64,000 nt of DNA from CATOSD01 sp034422735. GTDB lineage: Bacteria > Chloroflexota > Dehalococcoidia > Lucifugimonadales > CATOSD01. Each line of letters starts with the position of its first letter. The first letter of the stretch is position 1. Positions 8,486 through 17,024 of the stretch are shown in pieces. Both the position numbers and the translations under genes were made by a program. Where the stretch lies: contig DAOUJL010000051.1 of the NCBI GenBank assembly GCA_034422735.1, positions 1 to 64,000 of the forward strand, written 5' to 3'. A model generated the notes under the pieces. That model was given only the letters and a program-made list of their open reading frames with translations. It was not told the DNA's origin and did not search any database.

Positions 8486-9598
8486 ATGGCGAATCCAATT
8501 CACAGCGTAAAGGAACTTGGACAATCGATCTGGTACGACAACATCAGCCGCACGCACCTGCGCTCGGGCGAACTGCAGCGCCTGATAGACCTGGGCGTCA
8601 GCGGCCTGACCTCCAATCCGACCATATTCGAGAAGGCGATTTCGGAGAGCGCCGACTACGACGCCGACTTGGACGCTCTGGTCAGCGCCGGCAAGGAGCC
8701 GCCGGAGGTGTTCGAGGCGCTGGCGGGCGACGACATTCGCGCCGCGGCGGATGTGCTGCGGCCGGCCTACGACGCAGCCGGCGGGGCGGATGGGTTCGCG
8801 TCGTTTGAGGTGAGTCCGCACCTGGCCCATGATACGGAGGGGACGGTGCGCGCGGCCAGGCGGCTGTTCGCGCTGTTGGACAGGCCGAACGTGATGATCA
8901 AGGTTCCCGCGACGCCTGAGGGTATCCCGGCCATCCGTCGGCTCATCGGGAGCGGAGTGAACGTCAATGTGACGCTCATCTTTTCGCTGGAGGCTTACGC
9001 CAATGTCAGGGAGGCGTATATCAGCGGGCTTGAGGAGCTTGCGGCCGGTGGCGGCGACGTGTCGCGCGTGGCGTCGGTGGCGTCGTTCTTCGTGAGCCGG
9101 GTGGATACGTCCGTGGACGCGCAGTTGGCCGAACTGGGCGGAGAGGCCGTGGGCCAGCTTTCCAGCAAGGCGGCGGTGGCGAACGCGAGGATGGCCTACC
9201 GGGATTTCAAGGCGACGTTCGGCACCGGGCGATTCGCGGCGCTGGCCGAGCGGGGCGCGAAGGTGCAGCGTCCACTGTGGGCGAGCACGAGCACCAAGAA
9301 TCCGGATTTTAGCGACGTGCTGTACGTCGAGAGTCTGATCGGGCCGGATACCGTCAACACTATGCCGGACGCGACGCTCGAGGCGTTTCTCGACCACGGA
9401 GTCGCCGCGTCCACGCTGGAGAGCGATGTCGATGCGGCGGAAGCGCACGTCGCCGCGCTGGCGGCGGCGGGGGTCAGCATGGAGCGGACGACCGCCGACC
9501 TGCTAGCGGCGGGTGTGAAGGCGTTCGCGGACTCCTACGACGCGTTGCTGGCGAACATCGAGGCGAAGGCCAAGAGGTTGGCGGCCGCGGGGGCGTGA
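8486..9598 (+). CDS. tal: Transaldolase
   Basis: About 370 residues, the longer transaldolase subfamily. It moves a dihydroxyacetone unit between sugar phosphates in the non-oxidative pentose phosphate pathway. Seen: GVSGLTSNPTIFEKAI near the N-terminus, and the Schiff-base Lys139 in NVMIKVPATPEG (codon 8900-8902), followed by GVNVNVTLIFSLEAY. ATG 8486 is preceded by GGAGG at 8471-8475; the open frame reaches further upstream but without family sequence. Its stop overlaps the start of the glucose-6-phosphate isomerase gene. In several bacteria these two enzymes are one fused polypeptide; here they are separate but coupled. Confidence 0.95.
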   Translation: MANPIHSVKELGQSIWYDNISRTHLRSGELQRLIDLGVSGLTSNPTIFEKAISESADYDADLDALVSAGKEPPEVFEALAGDDIRAAADVLRPAYDAAGGADGFASFEVSPHLAHDTEGTVRAARRLFALLDRPNVMIKVPATPEGIPAIRRLIGSGVNVNVTLIFSLEAYANVREAYISGLEELAAGGGDVSRVASVASFFVSRVDTSVDAQLAELGGEAVGQLSSKAAVANARMAYRDFKATFGTGRFAALAERGAKVQRPLWASTSTKNPDFSDVLYVESLIGPDTVNTMPDATLEAFLDHGVAASTLESDVDAAEAHVAALAAAGVSMERTTADLLAAGVKAFADSYDALLANIEAKAKRLAAAGA

Positions 9599-11220
9599 TG
9601 GCGGCGGGTCCTGCCGATCATGAGTTGCTGACGGCGCTCGCCTGCGAGGAAGTCGACCGGCGAGACGTCATCGGCAGGATATGGCGGCGAGACCACACGG
9701 TCTGGAAGCCGGACCCTGACGAGATAGCGAACAGGCTGGGCTGGCTGGACGTGTCGGTCGGCATGCGAAGAGAACTCCCCGACTTGCGACGGCTCGCGGA
9801 TGAGGTCCGCGCCAATGGCTTTGAGCGCGTGTTGCTGCTTGGTATGGGGGGCAGCAGCCTGGGGCCGGAGGCGTTGGCCCGGACTTTTGGCAGCGCGGAC
9901 GGATACCCCGAGCTGAGCGTGCTGGACTCGGTCCTACCCTCGGAAGTACGCGCCGCTACTGACGCCATCGACCCAGCACGGACTCTCTTCCTAGTGTCGT
10001 CCAAGTCGGGCACGACCGTGGAGACGAACGCGCTGTATCGACACTTCAGGCGTGAGGTGGAGGCGAGCGTGGGGGCCGAGAATGCGGGCCGGAACTTCGT
10101 GGCCATCACGGACAGCGGAACTCCGTTGGCAAGGCTCGCCGTTCGCGATGGGCTCAGGCGCCTGTTCCTCAATCCCCCGGACATTGGCGGGCGGTACTCG
10201 GTGCAGTCGCTCGTGGGACTGGTTCCGGCGGCGCTGATCGGGCTGGACCTCGAGGCTGCTCTCGACCAGGTGGACGCCATGGCCGACCGCTGCTCGAGCA
10301 CACATACAGCGAGCGACAATCCGGGCGCACGGCTCGGCGCTGCCATCGCCGCGCAGGCGGTGCGGGGGCAGGACAAGCTGACGTTGCTGGCGTCGACGTC
10401 GGTGGCGGCATTCGCATCGTGGGCGGAGCAGCTCGTCGCGGAAAGCCTGGGCAAGGAAGGCAAGGGCATCGTGCCGGTAGTGGGAGAGCCACTCAGGCGG
10501 TCAGCGCGCATTGGCGGCGACAGGCAGTTCGTCTACGTGCGGCTGCAAGGTGATGACAACGCCGCAATCGATTCGGTGGCCGACACCGCAGCCAGGCAGC
10601 TCAGGCCGCTCGTTACGCTGGAGCTGGGCGACAGGAACGAGGTGTGGGGCGAGTTCTTCCGCTGGGAGTTCGGGGTCGCGGTCGCTGCGGCGCTGCTGGG
10701 CGTCAACCCGTTCGACCAGCCGGACGTCGAGCTGTCCAAGAGGATGACCAGAGACGCTCTCGACGCCACAGGGGACGGGATTGGGGCCGCTGGCGGAGCT
10801 TCGCCTGCCGAGTTACTGGCGGATGTAAAGGCGGGCGACTACCTCGCGGTCCTGGCGTACGTGCGGCGTACTCGCGAGCTTGATTCGGCGCTCGCCGAAC
10901 TCCGCCTGGCGGCCGGCGAGAGGCACGGCATCGCCACTACCGTGGGCTACGGGCCGCGCTACCTGCACTCCACCGGACAGCTTCACAAGGGTGGGCCGGC
11001 GAATGGTGGGTTTCTCATGCTGGTGGAGAAGCCGGGCAATGGCGAAGGAGCCGACATGGGCGTGCCGGGCGCAGAATACACGTTCGGCCGGTTGGCGAAG
11101 GCGCAGGCGGACGGCGACCTGAGCGCGCTGGCGGCGCTGGGGCGGCGAGTGTCGAAGGTGTACGTCGAGGGCGACGGCGTGAAAGAGGTCGACGCGCTCG
11201 TGGCAACGGTGCGACGTTAG
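9598..11220 (+). CDS. pgi: Glucose-6-phosphate isomerase
   Basis: About 540 residues. Interconverts glucose-6-phosphate and fructose-6-phosphate. Seen: LLLGMGGSSLGPEAL (sugar-phosphate loop), VSSKSGTTVETN, GGRYSVQSLVGLVPAAL and a C-terminal region ending HSTGQLHKGGP, all typical of the isomerase half of bifunctional transaldolase/isomerase proteins. The ATG at 9598 shares its A with the transaldolase stop (TGATG); a GTG at 9595 is the other option. Together with tal it links glycolysis/gluconeogenesis and the pentose phosphate pathway. Confidence 0.93.
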   Translation: MAAGPADHELLTALACEEVDRRDVIGRIWRRDHTVWKPDPDEIANRLGWLDVSVGMRRELPDLRRLADEVRANGFERVLLLGMGGSSLGPEALARTFGSADGYPELSVLDSVLPSEVRAATDAIDPARTLFLVSSKSGTTVETNALYRHFRREVEASVGAENAGRNFVAITDSGTPLARLAVRDGLRRLFLNPPDIGGRYSVQSLVGLVPAALIGLDLEAALDQVDAMADRCSSTHTASDNPGARLGAAIAAQAVRGQDKLTLLASTSVAAFASWAEQLVAESLGKEGKGIVPVVGEPLRRSARIGGDRQFVYVRLQGDDNAAIDSVADTAARQLRPLVTLELGDRNEVWGEFFRWEFGVAVAAALLGVNPFDQPDVELSKRMTRDALDATGDGIGAAGGASPAELLADVKAGDYLAVLAYVRRTRELDSALAELRLAAGERHGIATTVGYGPRYLHSTGQLHKGGPANGGFLMLVEKPGNGEGADMGVPGAEYTFGRLAKAQADGDLSALAALGRRVSKVYVEGDGVKEVDALVATVRR

Positions 11221-11249
11221 GTTCTTGGGCTATGCCAGGACCTAGTCAT

Positions 11250-11289
11250 CACCCCCATCCTGACCTTCCCCCTGCGAGGGGGAAGGGAC
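11250..11289 (+). repeat. Palindromic intergenic repeat, copy 1
   Basis: CACCCCCATCCTGA followed by a perfect hairpin: CCTTCCCCCT (11264-11273), GCG, AGGGGGAAGG (11277-11286). It sits in the convergent gap between pgi and the OsmC gene and could fold in either transcript. Related copies occur at 12175, 18418, 20699, 42019, 42074, 42124, 44908, 45243, 54467, 54914 and 57163. Confidence 0.8.
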
Positions 11290-11307
11290 TTACTGAATGG
11301 GCCCTGA

Positions 11308-11748
11308 CTACTCGAGCGAGGCCTGCACGCTGAGCTCGACGTTGCCGGAGAGCGCTTGGGAGATGGGGCAGCCGTCCTTGGCGCCCTCGGCCGCCTGCCG
11401 GAAGGCTTCTTCGTCGATGCCGTCGACCTTGCCGGTAACGGTGAGGGCGCTCGACACGACCTTGAATCCGCCATCGACGTTGTCGAAGGTGACCGTGGCG
11501 CTGACGCGCAACTGCTGAGGAGGCGTGCCCGCCCTGCCTAGGCCGGCGGAGAGGGCCATGGAGAAGCAACTGGCGTGTGCGGCGGCGATCAGCTCTTCGG
11601 GGCTTGTGCGGCCGTCCGGCTGCTCGGTTCGCGCGGGCCAGCTTACGCCGAGGTCTGAGAATGCCTGGCTGGTGGTCGCCGTTACGACGCCGCTGCCGGA
11701 GGGAAGGTCGCCTGTCCAGGTCGCGTCTGCTCTTCTTACTGCTGCCAT
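11308..11748 (-). CDS. OsmC/Ohr family organic hydroperoxide reductase
   Basis: 146 residues. Reduces organic hydroperoxides in the cytoplasm using a redox-active cysteine pair. Both family cysteines are present: Cys61 in AAHASCFSMAL and Cys127 in KDGCPISQAL. The N-terminal strand region (ATWTGDLPSGSGVVTATTSQ) matches the OsmC subtype better than Ohr. Transcribed alone on the minus strand from a promoter with an unusual triple repeat upstream. Fits an oxidative-defence role together with the peroxiredoxin at 17025. Confidence 0.9.
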   Translation of the reverse strand: MAAVRRADATWTGDLPSGSGVVTATTSQAFSDLGVSWPARTEQPDGRTSPEELIAAAHASCFSMALSAGLGRAGTPPQQLRVSATVTFDNVDGGFKVVSSALTVTGKVDGIDEEAFRQAAEGAKDGCPISQALSGNVELSVQASLE

Positions 11749-11787
11749 GTATCTCTCCCGTTGTCTGAGGGTTGTGGATCCGCGGGC

Positions 11788-11859
11788 ATTGTATCACCAT
11801 CGGGTGAACTTAGCGGAAAGTGTTCCGTTTTGTTCCGCTCGTACTTGAGGGCTGTTCCG
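11788..11859 (-). promoter_or_regulatory. Control region of the OsmC gene: -10 box plus three TGTTCCG direct repeats
   Basis: On the minus strand a -10-like TACAAT occupies 11793-11788, giving a start near 11781, about 33 nt before the ATG. Just upstream of the -35 position the plus strand carries TGTTCCG at 11821, 11831 and 11853. The spacings of 10 and 22 nt put all three copies on about the same face of the helix, suggesting a regulator site. No good -35 hexamer is visible, as expected for an activated promoter. Confidence 0.35.
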
Positions 11860-12174
11860 TTGAGTGTGTCTTGGGTACCGTAACCGTTCCAAATTTGGGT
11901 GCGCGCCGTGCGATTTCGGGGCGGTGAGGGTCGGGATGGGATGGAGTGTCCCATCGGGCCGATTGAATTGTTAAAGACTTCGGGGGTTGGCGGCACGGGC
12001 CGGGACTGGCTCGCGCGGCGGCCACGAGGACAGGCCACGCAGCACCTCTCGGCCAGCGTGCCGCTTGTTTGGGCCAGGGACGCGGTCGGCAGGGTGATGC
12101 GGAACCGGGACCGGAACTCCGCGCCGGCCTGGTGGCGTGCGCGGTACGGGTCGAGGACGGCTTTTCGCCTCGGT

Positions 12175-12248
12175 CACCCCCATCCCCGTATCGAGTACGG
12201 GCCAGGCTCTGACCTTCCCCCACCTTCTCCCCGAAAGGGGGAAGGGAC
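12175..12248 (+). repeat. Palindromic intergenic repeat, diverged copy 2
   Basis: Starts with CACCCCCATCC, is interrupted by about 25 unrelated bases, then resumes with TGACCTTCCCCC and ends GGGGGAAGGGAC. The central hairpin is imperfect (CCCC / GGGG around a short spacer). Confidence 0.6.
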
Positions 12249-12355
12249 AAGCGGGCAGGCTCTGCCGCTACAGTTGGCAGGGGGAAGGGATGTACGGGTG
12301 ACGGGCTACCGAGCGGAGTCGCATCCGGGCAGAGGCAGGCGCCAAACTGCCGGGT

Positions 12356-12398
12356 GGGACAAACAAGCTAGAAATTTGTGTCCCGTTTCGTTTCTTTT
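12356..12398 (+). terminator. Terminator-like hairpin with T-rich tail
   Basis: GGGACAAA (12356-12363) pairs with TTTGTGTCCC (12375-12384) leaving a 2-nt bulge, followed by a T-rich run to 12398. No annotated plus-strand gene ends directly before it, so it may stop read-through from pgi or terminate an unseen small transcript. Confidence 0.3.
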
Positions 12399-12511
12399 GA
12401 CTTATCTCCTCAGAATTCGGATTGTCGCTTGTCGGCTTGCGGGTGGGTCGGTCGTTTGTGATGAAGGGAGCGTAGCACGAATGTGCTGGCTAGTCAATAG
12501 GGGTTGGCGCG

Positions 12512-12540
12512 TTGACACTCCAACGGCCAGCGCTTAACAT
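12512..12540 (+). promoter_or_regulatory. Sigma70-type promoter of the glycine cleavage operon
   Basis: TTGACA (12512-12517), 17 nt, TAACAT (12535-12540). Start near 12547 gives an 85-nt leader to the gcvT ATG at 12633. This also argues against the in-frame GTG at 12546 as the translation start. Confidence 0.65.
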
Positions 12541-12632
12541 TTGTCGTGGCTACAGTGGCGACCGAACCGTCCAGCAGGCGGGCGGTCGCAGGCTTGAATC
12601 AACTGACTCTACATCAGAGACGAAGCGCGATT

Positions 12633-13736
12633 ATGACGGAAGCCTTAAGGCGAACGCCGCTCTACGACACTCACGTGGAACTCGGTGGCAGGATGGTGCC
12701 ATTTTCCGGCTGGGAAATGCCCATCCAGTATGACAGCATTCTCCTGGAGACCAGGCTGGTGCGCTTCGGCGTCGGCCTCTTCGACGTCTCCCACATGGGG
12801 CGGGTGGAGGTGAACGGGCCGGGGGCGGGGCCACTGCTCAGCAGCGTACTCAGCATTAGCGCCATGGCTTTGCGTGAGGGGAGTGCGCGGTACAACGTAA
12901 TCTGCGACGAGCAGGGCGGCATCATCGACGACGGAATTGTCTACCGAAAGGGTGAGGAGCGGTTCCTGGTGATTCCGAACGCGGGGAATCGCGCCGCTGT
13001 GTACGACTGGATCGTGAAGTGGAACATCGGGTCTGAGCCGGCAGAGATAGTGGACGTGTCCGACGACTACGCGATGATAGCCTGCCAGGGGCCGGCGGCC
13101 GAGTTCATCCTGGAACCTCTGTCTTCGGTCGATCTGTCGAAGCTCCGGCCGTTCCGGTACGCGGATGCCAAGCTGGACGGCGTGGACACGATGTTCGCGC
13201 GCACAGGCTACACCGGAGAGGACGGCTTCGAGCTTATCCTGCCGAGCGAGAGCGCGGGGCGAATCTGGTCGTTGCTTATGGACAAGGGCGCCATCGCCGC
13301 GGGCCTGGGCGCAAGGGACGTGCTGAGGATGGAGGCGGGGCTGCTGCTTCACGGAAGCGACATGAGCACCGAGGTCAATCCGTACGAGGCCGCGCTGGAG
13401 CGATTCGTCCGGCCCAATCGCCGGCGGTATATCGCGGGCGAGGCGTTGCGGCGCATACGAGACGAGGGCGTCAGCCGACGCATGGTTGGCTTCAACATGG
13501 TGGAGCGAGGTATACCCCGGCACGGCTACGCTATCATGGGCGAGTCGGGGCAGGTAGGCGAGGTGACGAGCGGGGGCTACTCGCCCACTCTTGACAGAAA
13601 TATCGGTATGGGCTACGTTCAGACCGACTACTCGACCGAGGGTTCGCGCTTCCACATAGACATCAGAGGACGGAGCGTGGAGGCCGAGGTTACAAGTCTG
13701 CCATTTTATACCCGGAGGCGAAGAGGCGACTCATGA
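12633..13736 (+). CDS. gcvT: Glycine cleavage system T protein (aminomethyltransferase)
   Basis: About 367 residues. Transfers the aminomethyl carbon from lipoylated H protein to tetrahydrofolate, releasing ammonia. Seen: the family opening RRTPLYDTHVELGGRMVPFSG, WEMPIQYDSI, VGLFDVSHMG, and FARTGYTGEDGFEL in the folate-binding part. The open frame begins at GTG 12546, but the first 29 codons have no family match and the promoter lies at 12512-12540, so ATG 12633 is preferred. The stop overlaps gcvH by 4 nt (ATGA). First gene of a tight four-gene operon; a dihydrolipoamide dehydrogenase gene is not in the window. Confidence 0.95.
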   Translation: MTEALRRTPLYDTHVELGGRMVPFSGWEMPIQYDSILLETRLVRFGVGLFDVSHMGRVEVNGPGAGPLLSSVLSISAMALREGSARYNVICDEQGGIIDDGIVYRKGEERFLVIPNAGNRAAVYDWIVKWNIGSEPAEIVDVSDDYAMIACQGPAAEFILEPLSSVDLSKLRPFRYADAKLDGVDTMFARTGYTGEDGFELILPSESAGRIWSLLMDKGAIAAGLGARDVLRMEAGLLLHGSDMSTEVNPYEAALERFVRPNRRRYIAGEALRRIRDEGVSRRMVGFNMVERGIPRHGYAIMGESGQVGEVTSGGYSPTLDRNIGMGYVQTDYSTEGSRFHIDIRGRSVEAEVTSLPFYTRRRRGDS

Positions 13737-14122
13737 ACCCTGCCGACCTGAGATATTCCAAGGAGCATGAATGGCTTCGAATGGAGTCTGACGACGTGGG
13801 CGTCGTTGGCATCACCGAGTTCGCGGCGGACAGCCTCGGCGACGTGGTCTTCGTGGAGTTGCCGGGAGTGGGCGCGAAGCTAGCGCAATTCGAGAAGATG
13901 GGCGAGATCGAGTCGGTCAAGGCCGTATCGGACCTTTTCACGCCTATCAGCGGCGAGGTGATCGAAACGAACGAGGACCTGATGGACGGTCCGGAGAAGG
14001 TAAACGATTCTCCTTTCCACTTCGGGTGGATGCTTCGCGTTCGGATCAGTGACAAGTCCGAGGTCGACAATCTCATGAGCGCGGAGGAGTATGACGCCCT
14101 GATCTCCGCGGAGGAGGCTTAG
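13733..14122 (+). CDS. gcvH: Glycine cleavage system H protein
   Basis: 129 residues, the usual length. Carries the lipoyl arm that shuttles the aminomethyl group between P, T and L proteins. The lipoylation site is Lys63 (codon 13919-13921) in EIESVKAVSDLFTPISGEV, a near-canonical motif. N-terminus DLRYSKEHEWLRME is also canonical. Translationally coupled to gcvT by a 4-nt overlap; gcvPA follows after 8 nt. Confidence 0.97.
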   Translation: MNPADLRYSKEHEWLRMESDDVGVVGITEFAADSLGDVVFVELPGVGAKLAQFEKMGEIESVKAVSDLFTPISGEVIETNEDLMDGPEKVNDSPFHFGWMLRVRISDKSEVDNLMSAEEYDALISAEEA

Positions 14123-14130
14123 GCAGGCCT

Positions 14131-15462
14131 ATGGAGAATGGCAACTTCATTTCTCCCTACGTGCCGAGTACGGATAACGACCGCCGGCACATGCTTGACG
14201 CCATAGGCGTCGATTCGGTCGATGAGCTGTTCCTGGACATCCCCGAGCAGCACCGCAACCCTACGCTGGACCTTCCCCCTCCCAAGTCAGAGTTCGAGTT
14301 GATGCGTCACGTCGCGGACCTTTCCGCCATGAACAGGGTGCCGGGCGAATACGCGTGCTTCCTGGGGGCCGGGTCGTACCGGCACCACGTGCCCGCCATC
14401 GTGAGGCAGATTACCAGCCGCAGCGAGTACGTGACATCGTACACGCCCTACCAGCCGGAGGTGTCGCAGGGCACGCTTCAGACCGAGTTCGAATTCCAGA
14501 CGCTGTGCGCCCAGCTCACGGGCATGGAGGTCGCCAACGCGGGCATGTACGACGGCTCGACGTCCCTCGCGGAGGGGGTGCTGATGGCTGCGCGCGTCAC
14601 CAGGCGCGATCGAGTCGCGGTGCTTTCCAGCGTCTCGCCGATGTACAGGCGGGTTCTGGACACGTACACGCAAGCGCCCGGCATCGACGTGTACGAGGTG
14701 CCCGGCGACGTTTCCGAGCTACAGGAAGACACGGCCTGCCTGGTGGTGCAGCAGCCGAACTTCTTCGGGTACATGGAGGAGTTGGAGCGGCTGACCGAGC
14801 TTGCGCACTCCAGCGGCGCGCTGCTGGTGTGTTACGTGGATCCGATCTCGCTGGGCATGTTCAGGCCGCCGGGGGAGTACGGCGCAGACATCGTGGCGGC
14901 GGAGGGCCAGGCTCTGGGGGTGGCACCCACCTACGGCGGACCGTACGTGGGCATATTCGCCTGCAAGGAGCGGTACATGCGGCAGATGCCGGGCCGCATC
15001 GTAGGGCGCACGGTGGACACGCGGGGAAGAACGGCATACGTGCTGACACTGCAGACACGGGAGCAACACATCCGGCGGGAGCGTGCAACGTCCAACATCT
15101 GCACGAGCGTCGCTCTGATCGCGCTGATGACGACGGTGTACATGACGGCCAACGGCAGGCGCGGCCTCCGGCACATCGCAGAGTTGACCTACCACAAGGC
15201 TCACTACGCCGCGTCGCTCATCGAGAAGATTCCGGGTTACTCCATTCCGATGGACGGCCAGTTCTTCCAGGAGTTCGTGGTCAGTTGTCCGCTGCCGCCC
15301 GGGGAGCTGAACGAGCGGTTGCTCGAGCACAAGATCATCGGCGGCCTCGACGTGAGCGAACAGTCGCCCAACGGGATGCTGGTGTGCGTGACCGAGATCA
15401 ACAGCAGAGACGAGATAGAGCGGCTTGCGGCCGCGCTCGAGGAGATAGGCTCTAGGGCATGA
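14131..15462 (+). CDS. gcvPA: Glycine dehydrogenase (decarboxylating) subunit 1
   Basis: 443 residues. The N-terminal half of the two-subunit form of P protein, which decarboxylates glycine with PLP. Seen: the family opening with YVPSTDNDRRHML, FLGAGSYRHHVPAIV, YTPYQPEVSQGTLQTEFEFQ, and ATSNICTSVALIALM. The PLP lysine is on the partner subunit. Its ATGA stop/start overlap with gcvPB ensures 1:1 synthesis. Confidence 0.96.
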   Translation: MENGNFISPYVPSTDNDRRHMLDAIGVDSVDELFLDIPEQHRNPTLDLPPPKSEFELMRHVADLSAMNRVPGEYACFLGAGSYRHHVPAIVRQITSRSEYVTSYTPYQPEVSQGTLQTEFEFQTLCAQLTGMEVANAGMYDGSTSLAEGVLMAARVTRRDRVAVLSSVSPMYRRVLDTYTQAPGIDVYEVPGDVSELQEDTACLVVQQPNFFGYMEELERLTELAHSSGALLVCYVDPISLGMFRPPGEYGADIVAAEGQALGVAPTYGGPYVGIFACKERYMRQMPGRIVGRTVDTRGRTAYVLTLQTREQHIRRERATSNICTSVALIALMTTVYMTANGRRGLRHIAELTYHKAHYAASLIEKIPGYSIPMDGQFFQEFVVSCPLPPGELNERLLEHKIIGGLDVSEQSPNGMLVCVTEINSRDEIERLAAALEEIGSRA

Positions 15463-16946
15463 ATCCGCTACTCGACAGATACGAGCAGGAACGCCGACGC
15501 TTGCTGATGGAGCGGAGCGTGAGCGGAAGGATGGGTACTACGCTACCTCCGCTGGACGTGCCGGAGCAGCCCTTGCCGCCGTCCGACATCCTGCGAGATG
15601 AGCTGCCCATGCCGGAGGTGAGCGAGGGGGAGATTGTCCGGTACTTCTCCCAGCTCAGCCAGTTCAACTTTTCCATCGACCACAACTTCTACCCGCTTGG
15701 AAGTTGCACGATGAAGTACAATCCCAAACTGAACGACGAGGTCTCCACGACACCGGGCATGGCCCAGCTTCACCCGTACCAGCCTGAGTCCACGGTACAG
15801 GGCGCGCTGAAGCTGATGTACGAGCTGCAGGGTTACCTGAACGAGATCACGGGCATGACCGCCAACTCGCTTGCGCCTATGGCGGGTGCGGACGGCGAGC
15901 TTGCCGGGATGCTGATGATCCGGGCATACCACCTGGGCAACGGCGACGCCCAGCGCAAGAACGTGCTGATACCGGACAGCGCTCACGGCACCAATCCGGC
16001 GTCGGCGGCGATGGCGGGTTTCGAGGTCGTTACGCTGCCTTCGGACGCGAATGGCGACACGGACCTGGACGCGCTGCGAGCCACCGTAAACGACGAGTTG
16101 GCCGGGCTGATGATCACGCTGCCGAGCACGCTGGGGCTGTTCGATGCGCACATCCTTGAGGTGTGCCGGATCGTTCACGAGGCGGGCGGTCTGGTGTACG
16201 GCGACGGCGCGAACCTGAACGCGCTGCTTGGGCGGGTGAAGCTGGGAGACCTGGGGTTCGACGTCGTGCACTCCAACCTCCACAAGACCTTCACGCAGCC
16301 GCACGGCGGCGGCGGGCCGGGGGCGGGACCGGTGATCTCCGGGCCGACGCTAGAGCCGTACCTGCCGACGCCGGTGGTCACGCGCCAGGTGGAGGAGGAC
16401 GGTTCGGAGAGCTACTCGCTGTCCGCGCCGGAGAGCAGCATAGGCCGCATGGGAGCGTTCCACGGCAATTTCGGCGCGCTGCTTCGCGCATACGCCTACA
16501 TAGCGACGCTGGGGGCGCCGGGCATCGCCGGGATCAGCGAGGACGCGGTCATCAACGCGAACTACATACTGAGCCGGCTCAAGGGCGAGTACGACCTGCC
16601 GTACGACCGGGTGTGTATGCACGAGGTGGTGTTTTCGGCGCGCAACCTGAAGCGGGCGCACGGCGTGAACGCGCTGGACGTGGCCAAGCGGCTTATCGAC
16701 TACGGCATACATCCTCCCACGATGTACTTCCCGCTTATCGTCGAGGAGGCGCTGATGATCGAGCCGACCGAGACGGAGTCCAGGGAGACGCTGGACTACT
16801 TCGTCGAGGTGATGAAGACCATCGCGCGGGAAGCGGAGGAGGAGCCGGACCTGCTCCACGACGCGCCGCACGACACTCCCAACACGCGGTTGGACGAGGC
16901 GCAGGCCGCCCGGCGGCCGTATCTGCGGTGGCGGCCCGAAAAATAG
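15459..16946 (+). CDS. gcvPB: Glycine dehydrogenase (decarboxylating) subunit 2
   Basis: 495 residues. Carries the PLP-binding lysine, Lys276 (codon 16284-16286), in HSNLHKTFTQPHGGGGPGAGP. Also seen: FYPLGSCTMKYNPK, IPDSAHGTNPASAAM and DGANLNALLG. Last gene of the gcv operon. The C-terminal tail is short and ends 78 nt before the peroxiredoxin gene. Confidence 0.97.
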   Translation: MNPLLDRYEQERRRLLMERSVSGRMGTTLPPLDVPEQPLPPSDILRDELPMPEVSEGEIVRYFSQLSQFNFSIDHNFYPLGSCTMKYNPKLNDEVSTTPGMAQLHPYQPESTVQGALKLMYELQGYLNEITGMTANSLAPMAGADGELAGMLMIRAYHLGNGDAQRKNVLIPDSAHGTNPASAAMAGFEVVTLPSDANGDTDLDALRATVNDELAGLMITLPSTLGLFDAHILEVCRIVHEAGGLVYGDGANLNALLGRVKLGDLGFDVVHSNLHKTFTQPHGGGGPGAGPVISGPTLEPYLPTPVVTRQVEEDGSESYSLSAPESSIGRMGAFHGNFGALLRAYAYIATLGAPGIAGISEDAVINANYILSRLKGEYDLPYDRVCMHEVVFSARNLKRAHGVNALDVAKRLIDYGIHPPTMYFPLIVEEALMIEPTETESRETLDYFVEVMKTIAREAEEEPDLLHDAPHDTPNTRLDEAQAARRPYLRWRPEK

Positions 16947-17024
16947 CCGTAAACGTCTCACGCGCGCCGTCGCGGGCGCGATCCCAGCAGCAACGCAATA
17001 CCAATCAAGAGCCAGGAGAAGCAG

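Larger units (their letters stand above)
11749..12632. other. Non-coding stretch between osmC and gcvT
   Basis: No convincing gene. Open frames here (for example plus strand 11899-12537) show no domain, no ribosome-binding site and amino-acid strings that follow the repeats. It holds the osmC control region (11788-11859), a diverged palindromic repeat (12175-12248), a terminator-like hairpin (12356-12398), a small dyad AGCAC-GAAT-GTGCT (12474-12487) and the gcvT promoter (12512-12540). I looked for a glycine riboswitch ahead of gcvT and do not see one. Confidence 0.6.

Noticed and set aside
11899..12537. 212-codon plus-strand open frame
   Set aside because: No domain, no ribosome-binding site, runs through a repeat and a terminator-like hairpin, and overlaps the gcvT promoter.
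12300..12632. Glycine riboswitch ahead of gcvT
   Set aside because: Searched because gcv operons often have one; none of the conserved glycine-aptamer segments is visible.
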